NCBI RefSeq assembly: GCF_000208925.1
Contig: NW_001914865.1
Coordinates: 62,001 to 126,000 of the forward strand
DNA: 64,000 bases
Source: Entamoeba histolytica HM-1:IMSS
Lineage: Eukaryota; Evosea; Mastigamoebida; Endamoebidae
Direction of reading: 5' to 3'
Below are positions 20,231 to 30,432 of the stretch, piece by piece. Below the pieces are notes generated by a model. That model was not told the origin of the DNA, made no database searches, and saw only the letters and a program-made list of their open reading frames with translations. The number at the start of each line of letters is the position of its first letter. Position 1 is the stretch's first letter. The position numbers and the translations under genes were made by a program.

Positions 20231-20337
20231 ATTTGAATTCTTGAGGTTGTTTGCCATTTCTTTTAAGGGTTTTTTTTTGTTATTTTATTAAAATTTAATT
20301 AATGGTTTGTAATTGTATCTTGAATAAAAAATTGTAA

Positions 20338-20979
20338 TTAGAATAATTCCTTTAAAGACGGAGAGAAATAATCTTCTATTTGAATATCATGACTTTCTGG
20401 TGATACTTTTGTATGACTAATTAACACACTCTTAAAACCTACTTTTTTTGCATTGGTCAATGCTAAAACTGAATCTTCAAAAACTACAGTATCATTAATG
20501 TCATGACCTAAACGATGAGATGCTTCAATATAAATATCAGCAGCAGGTTTACAATGTTTTACATCACTTCCAACAACTATTTCTTGTATACATTGTGAAA
20601 TGTTATGTTTTTTAAGAAATTCTTGAATTGTTGGGACAGTGCTTGAAGATGCAATGGCAATAGGGATATTTTTTTCATGCATCTCAGTAATAAATTCAAT
20701 AGCTCCTTTTATTGGTGGAGAAGTCAATGTACCTTCTCTTGAATTATCAACAAAATAACGTGTCAATGAATCTATAGTAAAGTGATCATTCAAGTGTTTG
20801 AATAAAGAGAGATAGTTTGTGGCAACACTTCTTACTGAGCCAACATAAATTCTATCTTTCTTTTCTTGGGATAATATGATGTTGTACTTCTGATCAAATG
20901 CATAATACATATTAATCCAAGCACTCATCCCATCAACAATTGTTCCATCAAAATCCATGACAATAGCTTTATACTTCAT
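20338..20979 (-). CDS. HAD-family hydrolase, phosphatase/phosphomutase-like
   Basis: 213 residues. HAD motifs: I, DFDGT at residues 9-13 with the nucleophilic Asp and general acid Asp; II, IASSS; III, the Lys of HCKP; IV, VFEDS. Length and a helical cap between motifs I and II fit subclass IA (beta-phosphoglucomutase, 2-deoxyglucose-6-phosphatase or pseudouridine-5'-phosphatase type). The exact sugar or nucleotide phosphate cannot be told. Cytosolic, no signal. Tail-to-tail with L31, 107 bp between stops. Confidence 0.85.
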   Translation of the reverse strand: MKYKAIVMDFDGTIVDGMSAWINMYYAFDQKYNIILSQEKKDRIYVGSVRSVATNYLSLFKHLNDHFTIDSLTRYFVDNSREGTLTSPPIKGAIEFITEMHEKNIPIAIASSSTVPTIQEFLKKHNISQCIQEIVVGSDVKHCKPAADIYIEASHRLGHDINDTVVFEDSVLALTNAKKVGFKSVLISHTKVSPESHDIQIEDYFSPSLKELF

Positions 20980-21079
20980 GAAACCAAATATTAACGATTT
21001 ATGATCTTTTTGAAAAATTTTATTTTCTTTTGATTTTAAATGAAAAGTTTAATTAACAACAAGACAAGATTGAACCATA

Positions 21080-22075
21080 TCAAATTAATGAAAAGGCATC
21101 TTTTATTTTAGACTTCTTTATTTGTAATGAAACAAGACCATTTTCTGTTGAAACTATCCCAACCTCTTTTAGCCTTTTTAGTGCTTGAGAGAATGACGAT
21201 TGAGGAATATCTCCAAATTTGATTCTAACAGAATCTAGTAAAGCAGACTCAGAAGTATTGCCTGTATCAACTAAAGTAATACATATATTCTTTTGAAATG
21301 TGCTTAATTTCTTAAAGATTTCCATCCGGACTTTTTCTCGTGTTTTCTTTTTTGCTTGAATTACTGTTGGGATATAGTCTCTAAACCAAGGAATATTTGG
21401 CGCCCATTTTTCACCAACAACAGAGTTTAATACCATTCTCATTTGAAGAAGTTCTGATAATGAAAAAAGATAAGGACCATCAATAGTGTTTGTATTGAGA
21501 ATAAACCTACAATTTGGTAATGATGATATTATTCGAGGAAGAAAGTGAAGGAAATACTTTTGGTTATTTAACAAGAATGGAGTATCAATATCATTCAACA
21601 TAAAGATAAATGGACGTTGGTTGATAGTTTTTGCAGTAAGAGAATTAAGTAAAGATTGAACATCATCACTAGTCTTATTACTAAAATCAAATTGATTAAA
21701 GATATTATATGCTCTATTTACAATTTTAAATAACACATTTGCACATTCATTTTCTGACGACAATATTCCACATTCAAATTTCACAGGTTTAATTATTCTT
21801 GACTTCTCAAATCTATTTTTTACTTTAATAAAAAAGTCCCTTTTACAACCAACTCCATAATTTAATAAGTTATGAACAACAAGTATTGGAGGTATGTTCT
21901 TAAAATTTATATAAAAAGAGTTTGTTTGGTATTGTTGTTGTTCATTAGGTTTGATGTCATACTTATTTAAATCAATTTTAAATGGCTGTCTTTTATTGTA
22001 TTTAGCAATAGACATAAATGGGGAAGAAATAGATTCACTATGTCTCATGAGAAGAACAACATTCTTATTATCCAT
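21080..22075 (-). CDS. ORC2-like origin recognition subunit
   Basis: 331 residues. Resembles ORC2 in order: NYGVGCKRDFFIKVKNRF (ORC2 has YGLGSKR in this place, a degenerate AAA+ Walker A), a segment FIFMLNDIDTPFLLN like the ORC2 HNLDS region, then RFILNTNTIDGPYLFSLSEL like the ASIDHLNAP stretch, and a winged-helix C-terminus around FSQALKRLKEVGIV. Shorter than animal ORC2 because the long disordered N-terminus is missing. ORC2 is part of the six-subunit origin-binding complex in the nucleus. Entamoeba is usually credited with a reduced ORC, so this is worth a profile search. Alternative: another divergent AAA+ protein with a wHTH. Confidence 0.6.
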   Translation of the reverse strand: MDNKNVVLLMRHSESISSPFMSIAKYNKRQPFKIDLNKYDIKPNEQQQYQTNSFYINFKNIPPILVVHNLLNYGVGCKRDFFIKVKNRFEKSRIIKPVKFECGILSSENECANVLFKIVNRAYNIFNQFDFSNKTSDDVQSLLNSLTAKTINQRPFIFMLNDIDTPFLLNNQKYFLHFLPRIISSLPNCRFILNTNTIDGPYLFSLSELLQMRMVLNSVVGEKWAPNIPWFRDYIPTVIQAKKKTREKVRMEIFKKLSTFQKNICITLVDTGNTSESALLDSVRIKFGDIPQSSFSQALKRLKEVGIVSTENGLVSLQIKKSKIKDAFSLI

Positions 22076-22179
22076 AAGTATTGAAATTATGAGAAAAAAT
22101 TGAGTTTTCTAAAAAATTAAAATATAAAAATGAGAAACAAAAAAAGAGTAAAAAAAGAACTTAATTTTTTTTATTTCTT

Positions 22180-22893
22180 ATGTCTAAACCAGTGATTTCA
22201 GTAAATGTTTGTTTATACAATACTTATTAGTAGTAAAATTACTTACTTATTTTTAGGTTGTTATCGTTGGAGCTTCTGCAGTTGGTAAAACATCACTTTC
22301 AAATCAATTGGTAAATGTTTGTTGTATGAACAAAAGTAAATGAATTTTATTATTTATTAATTTAGAATATATTTAGCGAAGACTATACCTCTACCGCCGG
22401 AATGGATTTGTTTCAAGATACAATGGAAATGCCTGATTGCTCTGTTAGTTTAACTTTAAGAGACACTTGTGGACAAGAACAATATAAATCATTGGCAAGT
22501 CAGTACTATCGTGAAACACAAGGAGCACTTATTGTATATGATATTACAAATCGTGAATCATTTGATTATCTTCAAGACTGGATTGATGATGTTTCTATGT
22601 ATTGTCCTCAAGGAGTTAAAATAGTTCTTGTTGGAAATAAAGTTGACCTTGAAAATGATGCTCGTGCAGTAACTACTGCTGAAGGACAACAATTCGCTTC
22701 TGAAGGTGGTTATGCTTTCTTTGAAACATCTGCTAAAATGAATATTAAAGTAGAAGAAGCTTTTCGTGAATTGGTTACAAGAATTGTACAAGCAGAACAT
22801 GCTAATCCAGCACAAGTTGCTCAATCATCACAAGATCGTGTTCAAATCACTGCTCAAAAATCAACACCAGAAGAGAAAAAATCTTGTTGTTAA
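22180..22893 (+). CDS. Rab GTPase with divergent G3 motif
   Basis: Three exons (22180-22206, 22257-22316, 22366-22893) give 204 residues. Exon 2 carries the P-loop GASAVGKTS; exon 3 carries switch I TSTAGM, G3 DTCGQE, G4 NKVD, G5 ETSAK and the C-terminal CC that is doubly geranylgeranylated in Rabs. The Rab-type tail is Gln/Ser-rich. Odd: the near-invariant WDTAGQE is RDTCGQE, with Arg for Trp and Cys for Ala, and switch I is not close to any standard Rab. The catalytic Gln is kept. Closest to the Rab5/Rab21-like group by general look; many Entamoeba Rabs have no clear orthologue. Confidence 0.85.
22207..22256 (+). other. Rab intron 1 (50 bp)
   Basis: Starts GTTTGTTTAT after GTAAAT and ends TTTTTAG; joins codon 9 to GTT GTT ATC GTT GGA before the P-loop. 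Confidence 0.8.
22317..22365 (+). other. Rab intron 2 (49 bp)
   Basis: Starts GTTTGTTGTA after another GTAAAT and ends AATTTAG; joins LVN to NIFSEDY. A GAAC and ATGAAC occur inside but are not used. Confidence 0.8.
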
Positions 22894-23006
22894 GTGAGTG
22901 CTATACAGCAAAAAATTATTCTCTTTTTTCCTCTCTGATTTTTTTATTATCATCAATTCTTAATTATTTTTTCAAAAAACAAAACTTACTTAATAAAACT
23001 ATAGAG

Positions 23007-23043
23007 ATTTAAAAGAACTCAAAAACAGAAAAGAACTTAAAAA
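23007..23043 (+). promoter_or_regulatory. double GAAC motif before Rho gene
   Basis: AAAAGAACTC at 23011-23020 and AAGAACTTAA at 23031-23040, the second 14 bp before the ATG, matching the Entamoeba GAAC core element and the motif repeated across this window. Confidence 0.5.
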
Positions 23044-23053
23044 TAACTCATTT

Positions 23054-23773
23054 ATGAGCGCAAAGATTAATAAAGTTATTAAAATTGGACTTGTTGGAGA
23101 TGGTGCTGTTGGAAAAACTACATTTTTATTATCTTATACATCACAATCATTTTTGACTGAATACACACCAACTATCTTTGATAACTTCTGTCAAATAGAA
23201 CCAGTAGGAAATGATATATTTAATGTTTCGTTATGGGATACAGCTGGACAAGATGAGTATTCATCATACCGTGCTGGATGTTATAATAACTGTAATTTTG
23301 ATGTATTTTTGTTGTGCTTTAGTGTAACACAACGCTCATCATTTAGAAATATTAAAAACAAATGGATTATCGAATTAAGAAAATACGCACCTACTGTTCC
23401 AGTTATTGTTGTTGGTACTCAAGTTGATTTAAGAGAAGATAACAATAAAGACCATATTTCTAAAAAAGAAGGAGAAAAAATGGCTAAAGAATTAAAAGCT
23501 AAAAGATATGTTGAATGTACTTCAAAAGATTATGAAACAACTCATAATGTTGTTTTAGCAGCAATTGAAGATTATTTAGAAAAAGAAAAAGAAATGATTG
23601 CAAAAGTCAAGAAACAATATAAAAAGGAGATTGAAGAAGAAGAAAAGATGATGAAATTAATGAAAAAGGAAATGGAAAAACAAAAAGCAATAGAAAAGGA
23701 AAATAACTCAATTACACCAAGAGACCAATCAAAAAATGAAGAACAACCAACGACTCCTTCTGAACAAAAATAA
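23054..23773 (+). CDS. Rho-family GTPase with charged coil tail and no CAAX
   Basis: 239 residues. GDGAVGKTT P-loop, TPTIFDNF effector loop, WDTAGQDEY, GTQVDLRED (G4, with TQxD as in Cdc42), and a degenerate G5 (CTSKDYE). The Rho-type insert is short. The catalytic Gln of DTAGQ is kept. After residue 180 comes about 55 residues of Lys/Glu coiled coil ending in SEQK, so no prenyl acceptor Cys is present. It therefore cannot use the usual lipid anchor (inference) and may bind partners through the tail. Entamoeba has many Rho/Rac proteins acting on actin and phagocytosis (family knowledge). Confidence 0.88.
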   Translation: MSAKINKVIKIGLVGDGAVGKTTFLLSYTSQSFLTEYTPTIFDNFCQIEPVGNDIFNVSLWDTAGQDEYSSYRAGCYNNCNFDVFLLCFSVTQRSSFRNIKNKWIIELRKYAPTVPVIVVGTQVDLREDNNKDHISKKEGEKMAKELKAKRYVECTSKDYETTHNVVLAAIEDYLEKEKEMIAKVKKQYKKEIEEEEKMMKLMKKEMEKQKAIEKENNSITPRDQSKNEEQPTTPSEQK

Positions 23774-24020
23774 AAAATCAAATTGTTTAAAAGGCATTTA
23801 AAAATACTCATTGAAAGATGATAAATTTATCCTTTTTTTTTATTTTTTTAATATTAGTTTTAAATTTACTAACAATTTATCTTTCAATAATAAAATATTA
23901 TTCAACTTTTTATCTCTTTTAATTTTATCTTCATATAAATTTTAATTGAACTTATTCAATTCTCATACTTAACAATTTTTAAAACAATTTTAAATACATA
24001 AAATAAAAAAGAGAAATTAA

Positions 24021-25421
24021 TTAGTAACGATAAGTATCACTCTTGTATGGTCCATTTACTGGAACTCCAATGTAATTAGCTTGTTCTTCAGTAAGTGTAG
24101 TTAATTTAACACCAAGTTTAGCAAGATGTAATCTAGCAACTTCTTCATCAAGTTCTTTTGGAAGAGTAATACAATCAATTGGGAGTTTTTCTCTCCATAA
24201 TTTAATTTGAGCAAGAGTTTGATTAGAGAATGAATTTGACATGACAAAACTTGGATGTCCAGTAGCACATCCAAGATTAACAAGTCTTCCTTCTGCAAGA
24301 AGAAGAATAGAATGTCCATCTGGGAATGTGAATTTATCAACTTGTGGCTTAATATTTTCACGAACAATACCTGGATAACTTTCAATACCAGCAACATCAA
24401 TTTCATTATCAAAATGTCCAATATTACAAACAATAGAATTGTTTCTCATATGTGCCATATGTTCTGCAAGAATAACTTTAGTATTACCAGTAGTTGTGAC
24501 ATATATTTCAGCTCTATCAAGAACATTTTCAATAGTTGTAACTTCATATCCATTCATTGATGCTTGAAGTGCACAAATTGGATCAATTTCAGTAACAACA
24601 ACACGTGCTCCTTGTCCTCTAAGAGATTCAGCACATCCTTTTCCAACATCTCCATATCCACAAACACATGCAACTTTACCTCCAATCATAACATCAGTAG
24701 CACGATTAATACCATCAATTAATGAATGTCTACATCCATAAATATTATCAAATTTAGATTTAGTAACTGAATCATTTACATTAACAGCTGGGAAAAGAAG
24801 TTTCTTTTCTTTAACCATTTGTTTTAATCTTAAGACACCTGTAGTAGTTTCTTCTGAACATCCTCTAATTTCTGGTAAAATATTATGCCAAAAACGTGGA
24901 TTTTCTTTAAGTTGTTTCTTTAAAACATTATGAAGTGCATTTACTTCTTCTGTTCCTTTAACATCAAGAATTTCTGGATGTTCTTCTGCATGATATCCTG
25001 TATGAATCATAAGTGTAGCATCTCCTCCATCATCAACAATAATTTGTGGTCCTTGATTTTCTCCAAATTTAAGTGCTTTTAGAGTACATTCCCAATACTC
25101 TTGAACTGTTTCTCCTTTCCATGCAAATACAGGAACACCAGCTTGAACAATAGCAGCAGCTGCATGATCTTGTGTTGAGAAAATATTACAAGATGCCCAT
25201 CTAAGATTTGCTCCAAGTGCTTTAAGTGTTTCAATTAAAACACCTGTTTGAATAGTCATATGAAGTGATCCAGTAATTCTAGCTCCTTGAAGAGCATGTT
25301 CTTTACCATATTTTTCTCTAACAGCCATTAAACCTGGCATTTCATATTCTGCAAGAGTAAGTTCTTTTCTTCCCCAATCTGCAAGTTTAATGTCTTTGAT
25401 CTTATAATCTTGTGCTGCCAT
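24021..25421 (-). CDS. S-adenosylhomocysteine hydrolase
   Basis: 466 residues. Splits S-adenosylhomocysteine to adenosine and homocysteine with tightly bound NAD, relieving product inhibition of methyltransferases; cytosolic tetramer. Seen: [11 protein letters not shown] near the substrate site, [12 protein letters not shown] with the catalytic Lys/Asp/Asn set, the NAD motif CGYGDVGKG, and the C-terminal SDTYRY. An insert of about 40 residues after [15 protein letters not shown], running to HNILPEI, is present in plant and many protist/bacterial enzymes and absent from animal ones. The start is clear, with TATTTAAAAGGATC some 25-35 bp upstream on the minus strand. Confidence 0.97.
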   Translation of the reverse strand: MAAQDYKIKDIKLADWGRKELTLAEYEMPGLMAVREKYGKEHALQGARITGSLHMTIQTGVLIETLKALGANLRWASCNIFSTQDHAAAAIVQAGVPVFAWKGETVQEYWECTLKALKFGENQGPQIIVDDGGDATLMIHTGYHAEEHPEILDVKGTEEVNALHNVLKKQLKENPRFWHNILPEIRGCSEETTTGVLRLKQMVKEKKLLFPAVNVNDSVTKSKFDNIYGCRHSLIDGINRATDVMIGGKVACVCGYGDVGKGCAESLRGQGARVVVTEIDPICALQASMNGYEVTTIENVLDRAEIYVTTTGNTKVILAEHMAHMRNNSIVCNIGHFDNEIDVAGIESYPGIVRENIKPQVDKFTFPDGHSILLLAEGRLVNLGCATGHPSFVMSNSFSNQTLAQIKLWREKLPIDCITLPKELDEEVARLHLAKLGVKLTTLTEEQANYIGVPVNGPYKSDTYRY

Positions 25422-25770
25422 CTTATTTATTTTTTTGCTAAAGATCCTTTTAAATAGTCATTTGTCCTTTTTTAAGGGTTTCTTGAGGGTTTCCTAATGT
25501 TGGAATATTTTGATGTTTTTTCCGACAAAATGCCAGCAAATGGTATTAAATTGTTATTATAAAATCGTAAAAAAAAAAGAATTTATAATGAAATGTCATT
25601 TTTTGAGAGATTTAAAAACAAATGTTCAGTCAAATGTCTTGTTGAAGATCTTCTATTTTATGTGAGAAACTCATTTCTTTTTAAATAGTTGTGCTGTTAT
25701 TTGAATTTACATTCAGAAACTTCTTTTTAAAATAATTAATAACAATAAACAATGAAAGAAAGAAACAATG
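25422..25770. other. intergenic promoter region
   Basis: About 350 bp between two minus-strand genes, less AT-rich near the AHCY start (GGGTTTCTTGAGGGTTTCC). Carries the TATTTAAAA box of the AHCY gene and nothing else I recognise. Confidence 0.4.
25430..25460 (-). promoter_or_regulatory. TATA-like core promoter of AHCY gene
   Basis: The minus strand reads GACTATTTAAAAGGATC about 20-40 bp before the ATG. It matches the TATTTAAA box described for Entamoeba protein genes; GGATCTTTA also occurs before the PDI-like gene at about 49510. Confidence 0.5.
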
Positions 25771-26196
25771 TTATTTCATATCAAGCATAAATCCTAAACA
25801 AGTGATATTATAGTCACCGTCAGTAAATGTAAATTCTCCCTTGTATGTACCTGGAGGACTCATATTAGGAATTTCCATTTCAAATTTAATAGATATTGGT
25901 CCTGGTAAAACTGGACATCTAACTACTGTTCCACACAAATCTTTATTTCCCAATGGAACAGGAGTCCATTCATCCCCATTATGCATTTTTAAAAGTGGTC
26001 GTGCAATAAATGTTTCACAATATCTATCTAATACCCCAACCATATTTAATTTAAACTTACTTCCAATTACTGGAGGCCATGGATCTCCATCTACTTTAGT
26101 AAATATAACTTCTGTTTGTGTTGGTTCAGGTAGACAAATGGAGTAATCAATATTAGCTGCAAAAAGAGTAGTGAATAGTATGAATAACACAAACAT
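25771..26196 (-). CDS. secreted ML-domain (NPC2/MD-2-like) lipid-binding protein
   Basis: 141 residues. A hydrophobic signal peptide with cleavage near residues 14-15 (TLFAA) is followed by a beta-sandwich-type chain with five cysteines (C21 in SIC; DRYC; DLC; VRC; ITC), the PGPI then MSPPGTYKGEFTFTDGD block typical of ML proteins, and length usual for the family. ML proteins carry sterols or phospholipids in the secretory/endolysosomal lumen. No ER-retention signal, no TM helix. Entamoeba has several NPC2-like proteins; which lipid this one binds is unknown. Confidence 0.8.
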   Translation of the reverse strand: MFVLFILFTTLFAANIDYSICLPEPTQTEVIFTKVDGDPWPPVIGSKFKLNMVGVLDRYCETFIARPLLKMHNGDEWTPVPLGNKDLCGTVVRCPVLPGPISIKFEMEIPNMSPPGTYKGEFTFTDGDYNITCLGFMLDMK

Positions 26197-26351
26197 CAGT
26201 CTTGGTTTGAAATGTCTAAGATTTATTTGTTTTCAAGTATAGTAAATTATAATATATTTTTGTTTTATAATGATTGATTGATAGGCACAGGCATTTTAGT
26301 TACTGTTTTAATGAAAATGATAAAACAAAGAAAAGATGAAAAGGTGTTATG

Positions 26352-27692
26352 TTATTTGAGTAATGGAGATGTGGATTCCATTGAAATTGAATCTAAACTG
26401 AATAATGAACTTCTGATTCGGTCTTTATCAATAGGTTCAGCTGACAATAACCTTCTATCAACACAAACAGAACAAGCTCTTTCAAATGTGTTGAGTGGTG
26501 GTTGAGGTAATCTTATTAAAGAACAATCACCACAAACACATTTACCACAAAATCTGCAATGATGTCTTCTTATAAAAAATGAGAATGGTTTATTACAAAT
26601 CATACATTTCACTACAGTATCATCTGGAACAAATAATGGTTTAATGAATGTATCATCACTTAGTTGATTTCTTGTTCTTAATGTGTTTAACATTTTTTCA
26701 ACTGCTTTGTTAATTTCATCCATCCATTCTTGTTTTTCATTTTGATCTATTGCATATACAACAAATGATTTCTTATTAGTGAATAACTCAAACCCATTAA
26801 CACTCTCTTCTACATTTTTTACAACAATATTAGCTACATCTACAACTTGAGAAATAACCATATTGTTTGAATCACCAATTCCATAGATTAAAATATCATT
26901 AAATAAATAAAAATATCGCGGTTTAATTGTTTTACGACATACTTTCATTAACATTCCTTCTTTAATAAAACACCGATGAGGTTCAACTAGTTTTCCAGAA
27001 AAACCTGATATTCTTCCTTCAATTAAAAATAATCTTCTTCTTCTTTCAGCAGCTACAATTGCTTTATTTGCAGAGTCAGTTAATTTTTTCATTTCCTTTA
27101 GTGCAACTTCTATCTTAGGATAATCAACATATGTGTCAGGAGTTCTTTTTAATAAATCAGTAAGTAATAAATTATATCGTGGTAATCGTTGTACTGGCAT
27201 AATAAGAAATCCTCGCAGGTCTAATTGGTTTGTACCAGGTATTTGACATCTTAAGTCTTCAAAAACAGAACAAATATATTCAGATTGTTCTAGTTCAGTT
27301 AATGTATGTAATGAAACACCTGAATTCCCAATAAATTGATAATACACTTTTAAATAGGGAATAAATCGTTGGAACGTCTCTCCAATGCTACGACTTAATT
27401 TTCCTTCAATTTTGTATGTTTGTAAATCGTTCAAAAATGCTTGGTTGACATTATAAACTTGGTCAAAATAAAGAAATATATCTTCGATTTGTTTACGACT
27501 AAGTATTGGTGGTTGACATGTTTGAAGTTTTTCATAATAATAAACAATACAGGTGTGAAGTGAATCTACATATGAAATTTCTGTTTCTAATATTTCTTGA
27601 ACTATTCTTTCTCTATACTCATCTCTGGATAATGTAGATTCTCTTCGAACTCTATTGATTGGAGGCACAGCAGTCATGAGACAATGGTTCAT
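26352..27692 (-). CDS. DH-PH-FYVE RhoGEF (FGD-like)
   Basis: 446 residues, three domains. DH (about 27-215): EILETEISYVDSL at helix 1 and FLIMPVQRLPRYNLLL, the conserved DH helix. PH (about 240-340): IKEGMLMKVCRK, YLFNDILIYG. FYVE (about 355-420): RRHHCRFCGKCVCGDC between CxxC pairs, so it should bind PI3P, though the WxxD entry motif is not evident. Works as a Rho/Rac exchange factor on PI3P endosomes or phagosomes (inference from the order, like FGD1/2). Expansion of DH-FYVE proteins is known in Entamoeba. Confidence 0.92.
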   Translation of the reverse strand: MNHCLMTAVPPINRVRRESTLSRDEYRERIVQEILETEISYVDSLHTCIVYYYEKLQTCQPPILSRKQIEDIFLYFDQVYNVNQAFLNDLQTYKIEGKLSRSIGETFQRFIPYLKVYYQFIGNSGVSLHTLTELEQSEYICSVFEDLRCQIPGTNQLDLRGFLIMPVQRLPRYNLLLTDLLKRTPDTYVDYPKIEVALKEMKKLTDSANKAIVAAERRRRLFLIEGRISGFSGKLVEPHRCFIKEGMLMKVCRKTIKPRYFYLFNDILIYGIGDSNNMVISQVVDVANIVVKNVEESVNGFELFTNKKSFVVYAIDQNEKQEWMDEINKAVEKMLNTLRTRNQLSDDTFIKPLFVPDDTVVKCMICNKPFSFFIRRHHCRFCGKCVCGDCSLIRLPQPPLNTFERACSVCVDRRLLSAEPIDKDRIRSSLFSLDSISMESTSPLLK

Positions 27693-29358
27693 TCAAAGTT
27701 CAAATTCTGAAAAAAATTAATCAGAAAATACTTTTTCATTTCATTTCAATTCCATTTACCATTCTTTAACTTAATAAAATAACATCAAAAATTATCATAC
27801 AATCACTTTATAATTCATACACTTATTTGAAGCAATACTTTTTCTTCTAACAGACTTGTTTTATTGAAATAAGTTAATTTAAAAACTCAAAAAGAAAGCT
27901 TTTGTTGACTGGTAGAATGATGGAATTATTGATTATGTACATATTATACTGAAACATCTTTTAATACACATTGTTATTTCTTAAATATCTTCTCATATAT
28001 AACATATACTATGTTTGTATGTTAATTAATAAAGAAAAGTCTCAGTTTTTATGAAAATAGTAGTTGTATTATTCAGATAATTTTTATTTATTTTTGAGGA
28101 TTATATTTCATTAAGTCATGAAAAAGAGGATTATTACAAGTAATTAAGTTATGAGAGAGTGTATTTGTGAAAGATAATTACCAACCATTTTTGATTATTA
28201 GGTTCATCTTATTCACATTGAATAGAAATACACTGGAAAACATTTATAAACAATCATATAATAGGAAAATAATATAAAAACTCAAAACAAAATGAATGAA
28301 ATGATGTTTGTAATATGAGTCAATGAGTAAGAATAATGACAAGCAAATGCAAAAAGAAGAATATGCAGTATAAATAATCAAAACAAAGGAATTACAGAGT
28401 AGAAGATAAAGACATTATTATTTAATAAAAAACAATGGAGATGAAAAGAATTAAGATTTACTAATACATAAAAAAGAAGATAAATAAAAGAAAGAATAGT
28501 AATAAGTAAAAGTGTTTGAAATATTAGATAAATTAAACATATTTAGAATATTTGAACAATAATTTATTAAGTACAGTTATTAAAAATACATAAAATAATT
28601 TTCAAAACACGAATAAAAAGAATATACAATGAAATACCATTATGACACATTATGAAAGAATAAAAACACATAAATTTAGAATTAGAATAATGAAAGATTC
28701 TAAACTCATTTAGACTATCAAAAGGAATGAATAGAGTGATGTGCATCAGTATTTGAATCTAAATGAATTGAATAAATGTGTATAACTACTTGAATAATGC
28801 AAATAAGAATGTTTAGTTAATATTATTGAAGAAAAATATCCACTTAAACAGAAAATATGTTCAATATTACAAATAATAATTATGATGAACATTGAATGAT
28901 CCCAAATAATTCATATTTTCATTCAACATTATTATAATGTTATGTTCTAATAATTTTATGTAATTTATTTGTAAATATTTCTTTCTTTAACTTCTTCAAA
29001 TCATATTTTTTTCAATACTCAAACACTTCTAAAGTGTTATTTACAATTATACTGTTTATATCTTATTTAACAATGAGTTTAGAAAATCTATTAAAACATA
29101 TAACATACTTCATGATAAAAGATATTATGATATGATTGAAATATTATGAGATTTGAAGTTATCTTCAAAACAGAATATCAAATTATAGTAGATAACTCAT
29201 GGTACTTTGATACTCATAACTGAATATAGTTTATGAAGTAAAGTATTGAGAATCAAGCATAATTCAATAGTCTAATAAAAAGAGTCAATAATAATTTTTT
29301 TTGAGTTACAAACAAAACAAAATAATAAAACAAGATTCAATTTCAGTAAAAAGTACAA
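27693..29358. other. AT-rich intergenic, about 1.65 kb, no gene seen
   Basis: Divided between the upstream side of the DH-PH-FYVE gene and the 3' side of the next gene. Scattered short repeats of AATGAA and ATTGAA type, an approximate inverted TTGAATGA/TCATTCAA pair near 28883-28924, but no open frame or tRNA I can support. Could hold a degenerate non-LTR fragment; not recognised. Confidence 0.5.
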
Positions 29359-30432
29359 TCAGTTAATTTGAAGTGACTCTAATGGTATTTCTTGTTTGAA
29401 ATAATACATCTCATGAGGAATGTCTGGTGCATCTTGTTCCATCCACATGATAAAGGCATTAAGTGTATTTTTACGAGTGCAACTTGTTAAAATATAACTG
29501 TGGTACCATTCAAAGACAACAACACAAATAATTACACCAAGAAACACATCAACACTATAATGCCTTCGTAACATAACAAATAAACACCATCCAATCATAA
29601 CATATACCCAGACATACAATGAAGTTAATGTAATTTTTAATGGATATCCATAGGAAGTAACCCATTTCCAGTTGAATGGATTAAAATCAATAATAGGAAC
29701 TCTTCCAGAATAATGTGACCAAAACAAAGCTATTAAAGTGATGGACATAGTATGACCACTAAATAATTTATCTACTGTTGAGAAATGAAGACCTGTCATA
29801 ATGTAAAATCCTTCTAAGAATGGATTTGAATTAACAGTAGTTTCAACTCGAGATGGGTCAGGTAAGATAGTTAAATAAACACAAACCAACCGAATTGCAA
29901 ATAACACTCCCATTAAAGTAAAATACCTTCGTAAAATAATTAAACGATACTTTGTTATAAAAAATCTAAACACTAAACATATAATAATGATTGCTCCAAG
30001 ATAAATATCTGCAAATTGAACAATATCAACAAATGGCATTAAAGTAAATCCAATATCATCTAATATGAATTGTTGGTATTTAATATCTGGATGGAACCTA
30101 TAAAATATTCGTTGATTTTCTTGTGAAAAACAAATTACTACTCCACTAAAATACCCTGTAGTTATTGTAAGCAAAATAGCTACACATAAAGGATGTGTTA
30201 ATCCAACAATAATTGATTGCATTGGATTATGAATTAAATATTGTAAACATGTTAATATAAAGAATAATGTATCTTTTAATCCACCAATAATACCACATGG
30301 TGGATATACTGCATTTTGTTCTGATGGTAAAATTAAATAATAGTCTCCTTCAATCATCTTCTTATTTCCACTTTCATCAACTCCATTAACAATAAGATGT
30401 TGCTGTTGTTGTTGTTGTTGCTCTAACTCCAT
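29359..30432 (-). CDS. sphingomyelin-synthase/PAP2-like sphingolipid synthase
   Basis: 357 residues from ATG 30432 (an upstream TTG is not used). A poly-Gln run near the N-terminus (CAA/CAG repeats) precedes six or so TM helices. Motif D4-like FSGHT and HYSVD provide the catalytic His, His and Asp of the SMS/PAP2 superfamily, in which a head group moves from a phospholipid to ceramide. The usual CGDxxFSGH start reads TVDKLFSGH, so the Cys-Gly are lost. Entamoeba makes ceramide phosphoethanolamine and inositol phosphoryl-ceramide type lipids (from memory), so the head group cannot be told from sequence. Golgi/plasma membrane likely. Confidence 0.8.
   Translation of the reverse strand: MELEQQQQQQQHLIVNGVDESGNKKMIEGDYYLILPSEQNAVYPPCGIIGGLKDTLFFILTCLQYLIHNPMQSIIVGLTHPLCVAILLTITTGYFSGVVICFSQENQRIFYRFHPDIKYQQFILDDIGFTLMPFVDIVQFADIYLGAIIIICLVFRFFITKYRLIILRRYFTLMGVLFAIRLVCVYLTILPDPSRVETTVNSNPFLEGFYIMTGLHFSTVDKLFSGHTMSITLIALFWSHYSGRVPIIDFNPFNWKWVTSYGYPLKITLTSLYVWVYVMIGWCLFVMLRRHYSVDVFLGVIICVVVFEWYHSYILTSCTRKNTLNAFIMWMEQDAPDIPHEMYYFKQEIPLESLQIN

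Noticed and set aside
28883..28924. Inverted TTGAATGA/TCATTCAA pair as a terminator or transposon end
   Set aside because: Arms of 8 bp with mismatched flanks are expected by chance in such AT-rich DNA.
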